DNA of 64,000 nucleotides from Lycocorax pyrrhopterus obiensis (lineage: Eukaryota > Chordata > Aves > Passeriformes > Paradisaeidae). The stretch spans positions 91,850,547-91,914,546 of the forward strand of contig JACSVZ010000004.1 in NCBI GenBank assembly GCA_014706295.1, written 5' to 3'. Made by a program: the position numbers and the translations under genes. The notes under the pieces are model-generated. The model did not search any database, was not told the DNA's origin, and was given only the letters and a program-made list of their open reading frames with translations. Positions 1 to 14,310 of this stretch are shown here, piece by piece. Position 1 is the stretch's first letter; every line of letters starts with the position of its first letter.

Positions 1-3000
1 TGGATCACTCTGGTTTCAAGGGGTTTAGCATGGGAGAAGGGTTGAGTGTCAAATTTTTGAGGCAACTAATACTGGCCAGTGGGACTCTCTTTTCACAGAT
101 TGTTGCAAAAAGTGGGGAGAGTCAGGTTTTTCTGGAGAAGGAAGAAGGGAGAAAGCAAGGTCACAACAGGTACCTACTAGTTGCTGCAGTCAGCGTGTCA
201 GACAGGCAAGAGCAAGTCCATCACGGGCCATCCTCTGTATCTTCCTGGTCTTGTCTGCAAGAGCACTGCTTTGGAGAAGCTCTGCTTTCTTTACACCCCA
301 AGCTTTGCCTGCTTTCCACCTCTGAATGCAGAAAAAAACCCCAAACCCTGATACAGTCCCTGTTAATTGCTTAAATATTAATGATTTGAAATATTTTGTA
401 AAATGATTATAAATCAAGAAACCCAGTTTCTTCAGTTTCAAGATAGGAGTAATATGGTCATTGTGCTTATAATATCCCCAGTCTTTACTCATTCATTTTC
501 TGTCCCTACAATTATGTTACTTATGTGTTTTAGTAGAAAAGCAAATCCCAAAGATGAAATCCCCAGATTACTGCTCTCATTTGGAGTTAATACAAATTAA
601 TTGTAACTATTAATTTTGCAGGAGAAGAGTTAATTTTGTGTTACTTATCCACTTACTTGCTATGAGAAATTGGAGAAAGACCCCTTTTAAAGCTGCAGAG
701 ATCCGTACATGTGGCATTTGGCAACAGCCTGATTGCAGCAGCTTTTTTAAACAGTCAGCATTCTAATAGATGCCCTGAGCTTAATCATATACTGTCTACT
801 TTTTCCTTGACTTCATTCTGCTTTGTATCAGTGAGACAGAATGTTAGCATATTGCTACACCAAGCATATTCAAAGTATATCGTCTATCAAATTAAGAAAA
901 ATGTAATTAATTGAAGTAAGAGAGTTTGGTTGCGTGAGTTTATAGTTACAATGTCTATAAAGAGATGAGCCATTTTCCCCATGTTTTTAAAGAGATTAAG
1001 TTTTCAAAGAAATTAATCTAATATGATGGATGGATTCCATGTTTCAAAAGGTAAATTGAGCATTTCTAAACTGTAAGGCAAAAATGGACAATGTCCACAG
1101 AGAAACAAAAAGGGATTGTATCTCTTTGTTTCCAGACCATAACTTGGTAAATCTCTATTGATTTTGATTCCCCTGTCTCTTCACTTACTTTGTGTGACAG
1201 CCAAGTGCCTCTTTATATAACTGCCACAAGAAAAAAAACAGCATGGTACCACCATGTCAGAGTCTGTGTACTCAATATGTTCCTCTCTGAGTGAACTACT
1301 CAGCAGTTAAACAGTCCCTTTAATCAGTGTAAAAAAAGTTCTGTTTTTAAATAGACTTCAGTATGAAATGTGGCGTTCTTCTTTTCCCTACAAACTGTCT
1401 GGAATACAACAGCAGTTTTTGCAGCTGCCTCTCCTGGTTACTTTGAGATAGGGAAAATATTCTGCCGCAAATATATAACTTATTTTAATTAAAACCAAGC
1501 CAGCTGAGACTAGTGCCACCTTTTTCAAAGCTGTTAAACAGCTAGAACATAACAAGATATTTGTTTACAGTAGGGGCTACTTGTTCTGCTGAACCACACT
1601 CCACATTTTGCTTTCACTCAGGCTATTGTGCTTAGAGAAAAAATACCTAAACTATAAAAATATTTCTGCATAAAATGATAATTTATTCCCAAAATATGGG
1701 CTCAGAGCCTTTGCTTCCTTAGCAATATTCCTTGCAAAAATAATAAGAAAAATATTCTTGGTCCATTTATAGAAACTTCTTTGACAAAATTTAGTGTTTT
1801 CAGATTCTCCTCTTTCTTCTCTTCACTAGTTCGGCTTGGGAATAGTTCAGGTGGCAAGTCCTCGTTTCTTTCCAGTCCTTCCTTAACAAAAAAATCTGTG
1901 GAGTTATGTCAGCACAGAATTGAAGTGAGAGAGCAGTAAATTAGACCCAGTGGAAATGGATGTTTAGACATCTGAGCTGAAGATCACAGGGAAAGGAACA
2001 TTGAGCAGCCATTGAATTCACCAAAGAAGGAACAAAATAAAACCTCCTAAGTCAGATCACACGACTGTGGGACTTCACTAATTGCTCATAACAAGTGTAC
2101 AAAGGAAGCACTTAAAAGGAATTTCTTTGTATCAAATATTCTCACAGTAGCTTATAAAGAAAATGGAGCAGAGGATCACTGACACTATGTCATGAATATT
2201 GTCTTTCAAGATCATAAGTTTGATCAGTTCTTTTTTTTCTCTCTGCTCTTCCCTGAAAATGTTTTTCTCTTGCACTGAGTTGATTTTCTCTTGGATGAAA
2301 CTTTTTTACACAGACTTGATACTTAGGAGGAAAAGGAATTGCATGTTGTGAACAGCTAAGAGCATGTATGTCTGTTATTTTAGGAGGTATTCATAGAAAA
2401 CTGAACTAATATACCTGGCAAGATGATTTCACACATGATAAAGAAATCATGCCACAGTCATTTTTTTTTTAATAGTAAAAATGTTTTGGTGTGTAATCTT
2501 TTGGATGTTTGCTTTTTGATGCTTGTTTTCCCTTACTTTTTGCTCCTCTGGCACTTGTTCTTTGCTTTCTCTACCTCCCATGAGAGCAGCTGGAATAGCC
2601 ACCACAGAGCAGTATGGAATGTGTGATATGCGAACTCAGTTCTAACCTCTAGCATTCCACGCCACTCATAAGGGTGCTGTACCAAATTTCTCATGTTCTA
2701 AGTCACTGGTATTAAAAAAAAAATCATATATTCATTCTCCTCTGCACTTTTTGTGTGTTTCTCTTTCTGGCTGATGAGCTGAACAACTCTCTGAGCTGTA
2801 CCGACTCTGTGAACTAGATCTTAGTTGGCAGTAATGGACACTTAACAACTATGATGTATTTTGGTACTTATATCAGTCGTGTAAATTTAGTCTCACAATG
2901 GATTGCACTAAAGACATTTATGAAGTTCTTGGTATTAGCAAGAAAACTGAAAGGGGTTCAGAACTTCTTGGTCCATAGACTTGATTTGTATCATGTTGAC

Positions 3001-4489
3001 AAAGCACATCTTAGCGAAACTCTCTCTGCTGGTGTCTACAACACAGTAGGCAAAGGTATAAACTGGGGTTCAGGCCAGGTCCCAGACCCTGTGACCAAGC
3101 AATTATGATCAAAAGACATAGCACTGTGAAGAAAGGGATCTTTATCACTCACCCCAGCAACTAAGTTGTAATCTAGCATCAAATTTGGTGCAACATGGCT
3201 TTCTGACTCTAAATGAGTCTTACTGAGAATAGTATTGTCAAGACGTAAGAAAGAATTTGACCAAAAGTCATAAAAGAAAAGAAAAAGTGAGAATAATTAG
3301 CAGATCAAGGCTATGATAAAAAAATTGTTCTGACACAAGAAGTTCTAAGACATGAAGTTTAAAAAAAAAAACAACAAAACCACAGAGAATCTGTGGAGGC
3401 TGCGGTACTGCAGTATCACAGCACAGCTTTTTCTGAAAAGAAGCGGAGGGTGATCCTTCCCCATCTGACTGGCAGCTCTCTGCACAGCAAATCCTCATCT
3501 ATCATCTTACCTGCAGTGGTCAGTGTATTCATGCTTAGCCTTGCAGCTGCTTAGCCATAACTATCTTCTCTCTCTGTTGGCTGACACTCAGTTGCTTTGT
3601 TGTGTACATATTCTTGTGCAGTGTCTCTGCTCATGATAAAAGAGGCCAAAGCATAAGTAATCAGAAGGGGAGGATTGTAGCTGGATTTACAATGAAGACG
3701 CTTAAATGCCAGTTAATATGCAAAACAATTCTTTTATAGCTTCACTGGGCTATTAGTAGCAGTCCAATGACTATGTCATAGTTTTACTTACAAAGTGTGA
3801 TTAAATTAATTCCTCAAAGTGATAAATTCATGAATGTATCTTGGGAACTTAGTGAAAGGTCCCACATCTTTGCCAATTAGCAAAACTTCAGTAACACTGC
3901 TGCTAATATTATCAGTTGACATTTGGCAGTAGATAAGGTTCAGTTTTCCAACAAATGGCCAAAGTCCTAGGAAAACATTTGTGGTCACAGTGATGGCATC
4001 GTGTTGGTAGTGTCCTAGTAAAGCACTCCTGTTTGCAGTGCCAGGTTTTCTCAGACCATTTGGTGCAGATTGCAGGTCAGATTGCTACTCAGTTAGCAGA
4101 ACAATATCCTTAACTGCCTGGTGCTTGCAGAACAGATAGTAAATTCTCATTAAAATGCTAAATGCTGTGTCATTCACCATGCCAGTCACAAAAAAAGAAA
4201 ATCACTGAAAAGCAAACTTGTTGCATCTTTCGAATACAAAATCATAGTAAATGAAAGGTCTCAAAGAGGCAATATAGACTGCCCCAGAAAAGTACTTCTG
4301 TTTTGTCAAAAGTGGCTTTTGGGATGGGTTTAATGGAAATGGTAGATCCATCAGTTCACTGTTGTATGTATGGACTTCGTAAGGTGGAGTAAAATATTTT
4401 CATAACAAACCTTCTTAGAACACAGTTAGAGGAAGCACAAGAAAAGGTTCCTGTCCTGGCAGATGAGTGATGTACAGGGAGGAGATTCA
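1..4489. other. Unique AT-rich non-coding sequence
   Basis: No gene or recognisable repeat is visible. The longest open frames (about 100-115 codons, on both strands near 30-500) lack domains and overlap each other antisense, as chance frames do. Short homopolymer runs are common, for example the A10 run at 3361 and the T10 run near 2461. The frame at 2851-3108 is also unremarkable. Best read as intergenic or intronic DNA. Confidence 0.6.
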
Positions 4490-4806
4490 AGCTAGAAATG
4501 TGTATATGAGGGGGTAGAAGGAGGAGGGTGGGAACATTCAGAGTTACCACATATTTTTTCCCGAGTAACTGTTAATGAAGCCCTGCTTTTCTGGAGGTGG
4601 CTGAACACCTGCCTGCCAATGCAAAGCAGTGACTGAATTCCTTGTTTTACTTTGCTTATGAACATGGCTTTTGCTTTGCTTATTAAATTGTCTTTGTCTC
4701 TACCCATATGTTTTCTTACTTTTCTGTTCTCTCCTCTGTCCTGCCGTGGGGATGAGTGAGTGAGTGACTGTGCGGCTGAGTTGCCAGCGGGGGTTAAACT
4801 ATGAAA
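4490..4806 (-). mobile_element. Endogenous retrovirus LTR fragment, 5' part
   Basis: Read on the minus strand, this begins near 4806 with TTTCATAGTTTAACCCC and then a CTCACTCACTCA stretch. That resembles the start of an LTR family abundant in bird genomes, whose first bases are TGTCATGGTTTAACCCC; the match is from memory, not a database search. Similarity continues through an A-rich AAAGACAATTTAATAAG segment and a pyrimidine-rich CTCCTCCTTCTACC segment to about 4490. Below that I cannot follow the match, so the 3' part is probably diverged or truncated. No internal gag/pol/env sequence, partner LTR or target-site duplication was seen. The open frames inside it are incidental. Confidence 0.72.
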
Positions 4807-7800
4807 GTCCTTAAACCTCCACTGGCATTAGTGAAGATAGTCAAATACTATTAGGGAGCATAACAAATTCCCAGCACATTCAACAGTTTATGCAGTTATC
4901 CGTCTTCCATCTCTGATGGAATGACAACTGCAGTCCAGTGGGCAGCGAACTGCGGTATCATCTACTGTGCTGGAGACTTTTGAGACCATGAAACAGATGT
5001 TACAGTGCAAGGCTAAGCACCGCTGACATTTTTTCCAAAATAAACAAATCTGGGGGTTAGGATCTAATCACAAGTGATTGCAGCTCCTCACTGTTACATG
5101 TTAAATGAAAGTTCACAGTAGCTGAGGGACGCACATATCACCCACTTTCTCAAACTGAAATCTGTCCCATCGTAGTAGGATAATGACTGGGATATATAAT
5201 TTCTGACAGTAGATCTTTGCTGCTGTAGATCTCTACAACCTTTTGAAGCTGAACGTGATCCACAGAAAGCTGGTATTAAGGCATGATTCATGTGTTTTTT
5301 AAAGCTATGAAGATTCAAGGGATATGAACAGAACAAAAGCAAGATCTGTGAGTGTCAGATAAAATACGTTCCATGCCAAAGTTTCCAGTTAAATGGAGTG
5401 TTTCTGGTTAAGTGGAGGACTTTGGCCCCTTGACTATACCATGACTACTTGTCAGGATTTATGGGAGAAAGCTTCACTTCATTCAGCTATCCAGATGAAC
5501 TTGCAGATTGTTCACGTACATCACAGAGGCAGTGCTGGGTCTGTGGCTTTCTCACATGGTCCTCAGTAAGGCTCCACTGTTCCGCTGGTATGACTGCAGT
5601 GAGGAAAGCTCCTTCTCACATTTAGGCATGGTGCTATGCACACCTACACCCTTTACTGTAGGTGGTGTCATGTTTGACCTACAGAGACTCTAAGACGACC
5701 TAAAAGACACAGACTGAGTGGTCCCTGCTGGAAAAGGTCCTCCTGGTGCAGGCTGCACCCCTCATTGCTGGCTGCTTTGTCTGCACAATTAAGCATCTCA
5801 ACCTGCCCCTCAGCATGATGCAAACAGCGATCCTGTCCATGTCTCTCCCAGCCGTGTGCACTGGCAATACAGTGTAGAAATCTCTGAAATGGACAAACTC
5901 TGCCAGTCTGGCAGCATCCCCTCTCACTACCTCTCTTGATGACGAAACCATGCAGAGGGTAGCAAAAGCTGGTGTAGCTTTTGAGCCATTAAATCAGCAT
6001 GTCTGGAATTAAAAGGGCATCTGACTTCAAACAAATGTTAATGTGCACTGCGTGGTTGTCACTATTTTTCTCCATGATTATAATACTTGGACAAATGAAC
6101 ACATTCACATCAAGCCTGCCAGCCAGTTCCATGTGACCTCTTTTTCTGGCCTTAGTGATGTTAAAATGCGTAGCACAATATGATCCCGAGCAGTTATGAG
6201 GCAGTGTTCCTCTGGGGCTGAGCTACACTGGTCCAAGCATCAGATGCTTATCTCAGAAAAATGATTGCTCAGAGCTATTTTCTTATTTTAACATGTGTGA
6301 ACAGCTGAGAGGTCAGCCAATGAATTGTTAACCAGTCATGCTAAAAGCAAATCCTCAGCTGTGTGGCATTAGCTCTGTGGCACAGGATGCTGCAGCTAAG
6401 AGATGATCTGCTGTGCCGGAGAATATGAACTGGCACTGTGGAAGCCAATGAGCAGAGCTGACTGACATCGTGCAGCACAGAGTGCAGCAAGGCAAGGCAG
6501 GAGACTCCCTCTCATGCATGTAGCTATTTTGATGACAGTACCAGTCGTATATCTCACCAAATTATCCATAAAGGAGAATCCTCATACAATTAACTAGTGG
6601 AAGACTGGCAATAGCATTTTCTGCATTTGCCATATTGAAGAGTTTTGGAGGTTATGAAATTGAGCATCTTTGTTTTCCTGTGAACAGAATATGCAATAGA
6701 AGGGCTGATGTAAAATAATGCAGTGAGGTTTGTTTGTTATAAATCTGTGAAGAGGGCAGTTGGAGATACTGACTGGGGATATTGAAATCCTTTGGTCAAA
6801 ACACTTGAAATATTTCAGTTTTCTGTGAGGATTTTCTCAGGAAAGCTGAAATCTGCTCTGTTCTCATTTTTAGAGAGAGGTGGAGTATGTAGCAACCGCT
6901 GCAATGTTTTTTAATCACATTTCTCAGTTATTAACTTTTTGAAATATTGCAGTTCAATATTCTGCCCAAAAATCATACATGGAAAATTGACATAAATTTA
7001 AAATTCCAGAAAAATATTTTCATGGAAGAGAAAAGTATTTTTGGACCATTCCAGCACAATATTTTCAATAATCTTTGGATTTCCAGGCATTGGTCTTTCA
7101 CAGATAATTTCTGTTCAATGAAGGAAACAGTGTAGGTGTTAGGACAAAAAAACCCAAAAAACAACAGATTCTTATCCAGTGATGCCCATTATTTCCTTGA
7201 ACATGCCCATGAACAGCAATATTGATTTAATAAGCTTCATACCATATTATACTTTGTGTTTTCTTTCTCAGCCCAAATTTTAACTTTTTAATCTCCTGAG
7301 GTAACAGAATGAGTCCCTTGGGCAGCAAGTTGTGCACAAAGCTTGGTTGAAGTCTAATCCAAGATTATAATCCTCAACAATGAATGTCTAGGATTTTCTT
7401 GGTAGCTTAAATTAAACCTGAAGTTTCTGGCTCAGTACATGGAACCGTGTTTGAGGAATCAAACATTCCTGGCTGCCAGTCTTGGCATAGCTTTTTCCAG
7501 CTGTCCTAAACCTACTTTCTGCTCTATGGAAGAACAATATTAGATTAAATAAAAATGCTTGCTTAGGAGGAATACCTGGCTTTCTTTTTTGGGGGGCACA
7601 AATTTATAATGTATTTTGAAAACAAAACCAGCCTTGTTGAGGGTAAATATTAATGGCATTGCCGCAGTCATTCTATTTACAGCACAGATAGCTCAAATAT
7701 ATTTCAGAAGAGACTCAAATGATACCCCAGAGTAGATATTACGGGCTTAGTCTCAATGGGAGCAAGTTCCTGAGCATCCATCGAAAATCATATTAGTATG

Positions 7801-10800
7801 ATCTTTTGTGAATTAGCATTGCTTGTTATGTCATATAATTGGTAATAACTGACAATGCAAAGTCATTTTTGGTTCTCTTTGACTTTGGTTTAGTTTAAAT
7901 AAATTTATAGTGTTGAGAAGCGGGGAAACACCATGCAGAATAACTCCAAACTTTATCACAGTAAATGCCTTTCAGAGGAGGATTTGATAGCTCTGAGTTC
8001 CCAGCTCATAATAAAACCAGTTATATGATTTTTCATTTGGAGATGATAATACTTATAAACTTTAATAATCTCAATAAAGAGGAAAGGTTGCCTGAGCATG
8101 CATGTATCCAAATAATCATCTAGTCTTGATCTGACACAGGAGGACTGCCAGCACATACCAGATTATTGTCTCAGGTTAAAAAAAAAACAAACCAAAACAG
8201 GTAAAAAATTCTAGGGAGAATTGTGCTGCATATTCTGATGAAACTTCTCATGTATTTCTGTTTCAAGAATGAAAAATAAGTTAGGCTGATCAATTATATA
8301 TTGTTATTGTTTATACAACCAAAATGCTAAATAAGCTTGATATTTTTTGTCTTGGTTTGGGTTTTTTTGGTGGGTTGGGTTTGGTTTTATTTGTAAAAAG
8401 ACAATTAGGAATTTTTAGTATTCTTGTACCATTACACCAGTTTCCCAAGAGAAAATAATTAAGAAGCAAAAATGCTGTAAATATTAAACCAGAAATTTAT
8501 AATATTTTTACATATATATTACTGAAGAGATAAAAATGGATGATATTTACAGGAAAGTGAAGATAAATTCTCATATGGTTAAAAACATAATTTCATGTAG
8601 ACAGTGTTTCCCCGCAATTATTCTTGAAATTTGCAATAATATACGAGGAACTATAGATGTGATATAATGTCTCCACAGGCATTATAGGAGATGTAATGCA
8701 TCGACTGCCAACCACAGCCCTTATTTATAACTTGTTGAAATAATAAATTGCTGTTTTACTCTGACAAAGGGTTGTGCTCTCATTGCACATTGTTTATATA
8801 GATGTAGCCTGGTGCAGCCTATAAATTAGAAGATCGATTCTAAAGCTCATGGGAATTAATTCTGGAGTAACTTCCAAGTTTGAGGAGAGGAAGAACCAAC
8901 CTGCATATATTAAAATCAAGGATGTTAAATTTATGCTTGGGGTTAGGTGATCAGCTGAGGTGGAAACTGACCTAGGAAAACTCCTCTCCTCTCTGTTCCA
9001 AACTATGTTGCTCTTAGACCTTTATTCTGTGCCTAATATATTGTTTGCTGGTAGCCAGGCTGAAATACTCCAGAAGACAAATGCACACACAAAAAGTAAC
9101 ATCATGCTATCTGGCTCTGCATGCCTAAGAGTTAGAGAGGAATGGCTAGTCCCCATTTTATAAAAAACACACAGCTTGTTTCTAACTGTCCATGAAGGAT
9201 TTTTAAAGAAATAGCCCATAATTAGCTGACTAACATATTTACCTGGTTTTGGCACATCAAACTTAAGACACTGCTTGATAAATACATATAGATCACACTA
9301 ATTAAGTACAAAAATGCCTTATTTGAAGTCTATTTGAGCAGTTTGTATATTTGAAGTCAATAAAACTGACTTTGCAGTCATACTGATGTTGAAACATTTT
9401 GTCCCATTCACCTTATAAGTTCATAATCAGATATACACAGCTACCCTGTAATGTTGGAAAAAAGGGAAAATATATATCAGAAGTGTGTGGATTCAAGTCT
9501 GGTTGATTCTGCTAATATTTTGTTGTATCTTTAGCTCCAAAAGTAAAAAAAAAAATCCACATTGTGCCAGACTTTCAAACTCAAGACTTTTTAAGGACCC
9601 ACACTTTTGAATTCATCCAGGTGATCAGATTTTGAGTCATTGGGGTCCGGTGGTCGCAGCCTAAGTTGCTGAATGCCATCTACTAGCTAATCATGTTTCA
9701 GAGAACGTGTTCCCTTTCCAGGGCTTTCATGGTCTTTGTGGTAAGTGCTGGGTGCACTTACATGTGCAGCAGTGTAATAAGTAGTGCATTTAATGCTATT
9801 GTCACTGTAGCAAATGTTTATTACTGGGACCACTTTCTGCTCATGCATTTTTTATTGCGGAAAATTATTTTGCCTTGAACAAGATCTTTCCCTTTTGGCC
9901 ATCGACTGCTTGCCCTGTACTTTATGTTTTTCATATGTATATGTTTATGTTGTATTCTCTTGTCTCTGTAAGAAAACTGGAACTGGTCTTAAGAGAGTAA
10001 AAAGCTTCTCTAAACGGTAAAAGGGATTTGGCTATGAAATATCCATTAGTTCTGTGTTTAAACTATCCATTGTTTGAAAATGTTAATCTTCATGAATTCA
10101 TCTTGTTTATTTGCTAAATGAAAGTTGTCTCCATCATCTTATAACAGTTCCCTAGTTCTCCAGTAAAATGTGACAATTGAGAAATCCTAGCAACCTCTCT
10201 AATTTTAGAGCAGAAGATACCCATTGTTAGAAATTTATCTAAAACCTACAGATGCTTGATTACAGCTTCCAGGGACAGTCATCTTGTTAAATTATAAGTG
10301 TCTTAGCATTTGGTAAACTCTACTGTCTCTAATAATATCAGATATTCCCAAAATTTATTTTTGCATGTTAAGAGTGTGCAGCTTTCTGTGAAATGTGGGA
10401 AGCACTTTCAGAAGTTATTGAGAGTAATGCAATCCCCCAAAAAACTTTCACGCATTTTATTTTTTCATGTGCTTTTAATACATTTCTGAGAAAATTCAGA
10501 ATTAAGTGTAAAATTTGAAGACATAAAACTGTAAAAAAAAATAAAATTATGATATCTAATCAATTTCTTTAGCTTAGCTTAAGATTAAAATTGTAATAAT
10601 TTATAAAAAGGCCAAAAGTTGTGATGGGCCAGTAAATATTCAGGCAAAAGTGTAGTGAGCATCAATAATAAAATTTGAAATCGTCAGGTTCTGAAACCCA
10701 GGAAATAACATTTTGAAACTCAAAACTTTTTCAACATAAAAATGAAGCTAGGCTCTGTTTTTATTAACCCAGCCCTGATTTGTGCTACCTATTTGTGTGT

Positions 10801-13259
10801 CAGTATAACTTTTTTTGTCCTAAGGAGTCTCGAATCTGTATTTATGGATAAATGATGTAAAGTTATTGGTATTGGAGCACGTGACTGCTGTGTACCATAG
10901 CAAAGCCTCTTTTTCCATGCTCTGTGTACTGAAGGTCAGTATTAGATGTGTCATTACCTCACACACTGTTTGGAACAGGTCTGCTTACTTGTGAAACACG
11001 ATGACTGAAATACCACTCCTCTGCATAGTAACTGATTTTCACAGTCTGTTCTTCAAGATTAATTCAAAATTACTGACAATGATCATTTATGCATGAGCAT
11101 TGTAGACAAACTGCATTATGCAGCTGACTGCTTAGTTGGTATACACTGTAAATCAAAGGTGTATTTGACAGTACATGAAAGATTATTTTGGAAACTAATT
11201 ACAAATTAACAAATCATAAATATGGATATGCACACTGCTGTGAAAAATGTCTTTGTTTATATTGAGGCTAGAAAGATTCCCAGTCCTTACTGAATTTTTC
11301 AGAATTCTTACTATATACTGACTTCAGTGATTGGCTTGGGTCTTCCAAATTAACTTCAATTAAATAAACCAAACAACATCTCACATTCTCTGAAAGTGCC
11401 TCTTCCACTTTCATTTGGCACACATTATCCCTTGTATTTGTGTAGTGAAATAACTTTCTTGAATCATTTAATACCACAGTCTCTCTTTTAGCTGCTTTAC
11501 TCAATCATGATTCAGAATGAATAACTGAGTGCCTTATCAAAAGTACTTCCCTATTGGACTGTATTCTCTTCCTAGTAACTCGGATCAAATATTAATTCTT
11601 TTGGAGACTGAAAATCCACTCAGTGCATTTAAAAGCATAGGAAGCTTTAGATTTTTAGATAGCTGGAGATCAAACAGAGTTTAAAGATAGCACAACTAAA
11701 TATTTTAAAATTTCGAATTTGAATTCATCAGGTGTTTTTCCTGAGACATGTGTTTGGGGCTTTTTGGGGTGTTTTCTTCCCCAGTGGATGTTCATAGGTT
11801 TTATTTAATATAAATGCTCCCTGCTTTTGCTGCTTTCATTGCTTTAGCCCTGAAAGATTTTTATGCAACTCTGTGCAAAGCTCAGCATATTTCTTTAACT
11901 GCAGGGATTTTAATTGTATCTTTTGTATCTGCCAAGAATGATTCAGCTGAAGTATATTTCTTGGTTACTGGCTGGTATCAGTACATGCAGCCTTAGGTTG
12001 ACAGGATTAATTTTGTCTGAATTTTCTGTCTCAGACTGTGTAACAGGCAAGGTGAACAGTTGAGAATTTAAGGCCCCTGAGTCAGTGAATATAGATGGCA
12101 AGTGGCATGTCCTGATTGGATTTTATCCTAGACTAATATAAATATTTAATATAGGTGGTAAACTGTTTTCTGGGGCTATTTATCTCCTTATATCAGCAAT
12201 AGGGGGAGACTAATTAGCTGACTGAGGATAGGCACCTCAGTGGCATTTTCCCTGTAGAACATTCCCCAGCATTTTAGGACAAATATGCATTTTCATTATT
12301 CCCCAAGTATTTTCTTAATTGGTGCATTTTTCATCTGGACAGAATTTCTGAAGGAATAAACAGCACTTTCCTCCCAGTTTTTTTCTTCAAATAATTTCAG
12401 GGAGTTTTTTAACTCTGCTCTTCCTCAGTTTCTTAAGTATAAAGATCATATCTCATGACTAATTTATTCCTTAAGATTTATGAGTGTTACTAGTGAGGGA
12501 GAAATTCTCACAGTATGGAAAATTCAGGGAAAAAATAAATTCCTAAAATAAAAGGATGTGAGAAATCAATTATTCTTCATGGGCACTCTTCATCAGCCAT
12601 GTATAAAGAGGTAATACTACTCTGCTAAGAAAGTCTTGGTGTCACTATACACAAATGAACGTGTTGATGAAAGGACTAAGAATGACTTTTATGGTGCTGA
12701 GAATTAATTATGTGTGATATGAATATGGAAGGAAGATCACATGAAAGGGTATCAGTATTGTCACATGGAGGCCATAACTTACTCTACACAACAATTCAAG
12801 AAAGATTATATTACAGTACTTTCAGAGCCATATCTTTGAACCTAATAACCTCTGACTAAAGTAAAACTAGTGACACTTACGTGGCAGTTCAGTTAGACTA
12901 AAAATCTATTTGCTGTTACATTCATGCTATCAGAAACAGTAAAGAAATGGCCATTAAAGAATTTACAACAAAGTTCTAGAAAGTATAAAATGGTGATGAA
13001 AAGAATTAATTTTCTCATAAAAAGCATGAGAATTAATTCTATTAGGACAGAAGGAAAGATTCTCAGTAATCATATGAAATCACTACATTTTTATTCTGAA
13101 TATAATTTCACCTAAATACCACCAAGAACTTATCTGAATTCATTGAATTCTAAATCAACTTCAAGAAATAGTCTGTAAACTCCAAATGTAATGCTATTTT
13201 CTTCTATTCCTCATTAATAGTTTTGCATGAAAAGGTGCTGATACTTCACAGTTAAAATG
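4807..13259. other. Unique AT-rich non-coding sequence
   Basis: No gene, CR1 or LTR is recognised. Somewhat GC-richer pockets lie at about 5700-5960 and 6350-6510, without coding signs that I trust. Stretches at about 8690-8880, 9690-9860 and 11060-11250 are free of low-complexity sequence and carry TAATTA/ATTA-type and octamer-like words, as conserved vertebrate enhancers often do, but conservation cannot be judged from one sequence. G/T-rich runs occur near 8355-8390. Confidence 0.55.
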
Positions 13260-13534
13260 CATGTCTTGTAAATCATTACCTCATTTTAGCACCGTAGGGG
13301 AGTCCCAGTGAGGGATTCATGCATCCATATAGGCAACACCCAGGAGAAGGGGTGATTTGGTCCCTATGCAGAGGAATCAGAGCAGTCACATTGTTGAGCA
13401 GCAAGCAGAAAAGCATCTACAGATAACCAAAAGGGTGAGGCACACTTGGTATTTATGTTAATCACTTTGGGCTGGCAAAAGATGTTTCTGCTGCTTTGGT
13501 ATGACCCAGAAAAAGGGCTTTTTGAAGAAGGTTG

Positions 13535-14310
13535 GCTTCAGGATTAGGAACCACAGGATTAAGATTACAGAACTACAGATTTTAAAGATTAGGATTAGAT
13601 TTTAGTCACAAAGTTTTAATGATCTAGATTCTACCACACAGCATGACAAAATTGCCTTTAAGAGTGCTAAGTGCCATTTATGGCTGGGGTTATTAGAAGT
13701 TAATCAAGTAATGATAGGAAAGGGAGACAGATCTACAAAAGAGAATTAGAGAAAGGATCAAGGAAGAGCTTTGTTTGGTGGTGACCCAGTGGCAAAGACT
13801 AAAAAGATTTTTCAGCTGGGGAAGATGATTTAGAGTTCAGAATGGTCTACAGATTTGAGCTGAGACTGGAAAGACTATAATAGTTCTGATATTTTATGGT
13901 CTACCAGGCCAAGGTTGTGACTGAGATCGGGATTAGTATTTAATCAAACAGGAGCCAACAGGAGCAAATGCAGTACTACAAGGGTTGTGTCTTCCTGAGA
14001 AAATAAATATAAAATAAAAAAAATAAATTAAATTAATAAAAAAAAAAGAAAAAGAAAGAAAACCAGAAAGGCAACCAAGTCTGTCTTAAACCTGAGTAGA
14101 AATAGGTACATGAACCAGTTAGGATTACGCTGAGGTCTAATTCATGAGGGACTGATGGAGAGACATTTGGAATAAGTCTAATAAGAATTTCCAAACTGTG
14201 GTTAGAGTTAGTGTTGGTGTGGATGTTGGTGCTGGGTTTGGCCCAGAGCCAGCTGGAGCTGCTAAATCTAAGTTATGTTTGTTCTGATAGCTACAGATTA
14301 GGTTTGGGAC
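13535..14310 (+). repeat. Degenerate GATTAG/GTTAG-motif block
   Basis: From 13540 to 13606 the words GGATTAG, GGATTA, AGATTA, AGATTAG and GATTAG recur within about 67 bases. Related words (GGGATTAG, GTTAGGATTA, GGTTAGAGTTAG, AGATTAGG) recur to about 14310, on the same strand. The block is purine-rich on the plus strand. It may be the remnant of a tandem array, possibly telomere-like, interrupted by the A-rich tract at 14000. No clean period survives, so the repeat origin is an inference. Confidence 0.35.
14000..14063 (+). repeat. A-rich low-complexity tract
   Basis: An almost uninterrupted run of A with scattered T, then G (AAATAAAT-type words passing into AAAAGAAAG). It could be the old poly(A) tail of a retroposed sequence ending here, but no source sequence was recognised upstream. 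Confidence 0.8.

Noticed and set aside
4356..4707. Two minus-strand frames of 64 and 71 codons
   Set aside because: They lie largely within the LTR fragment, which is non-coding.
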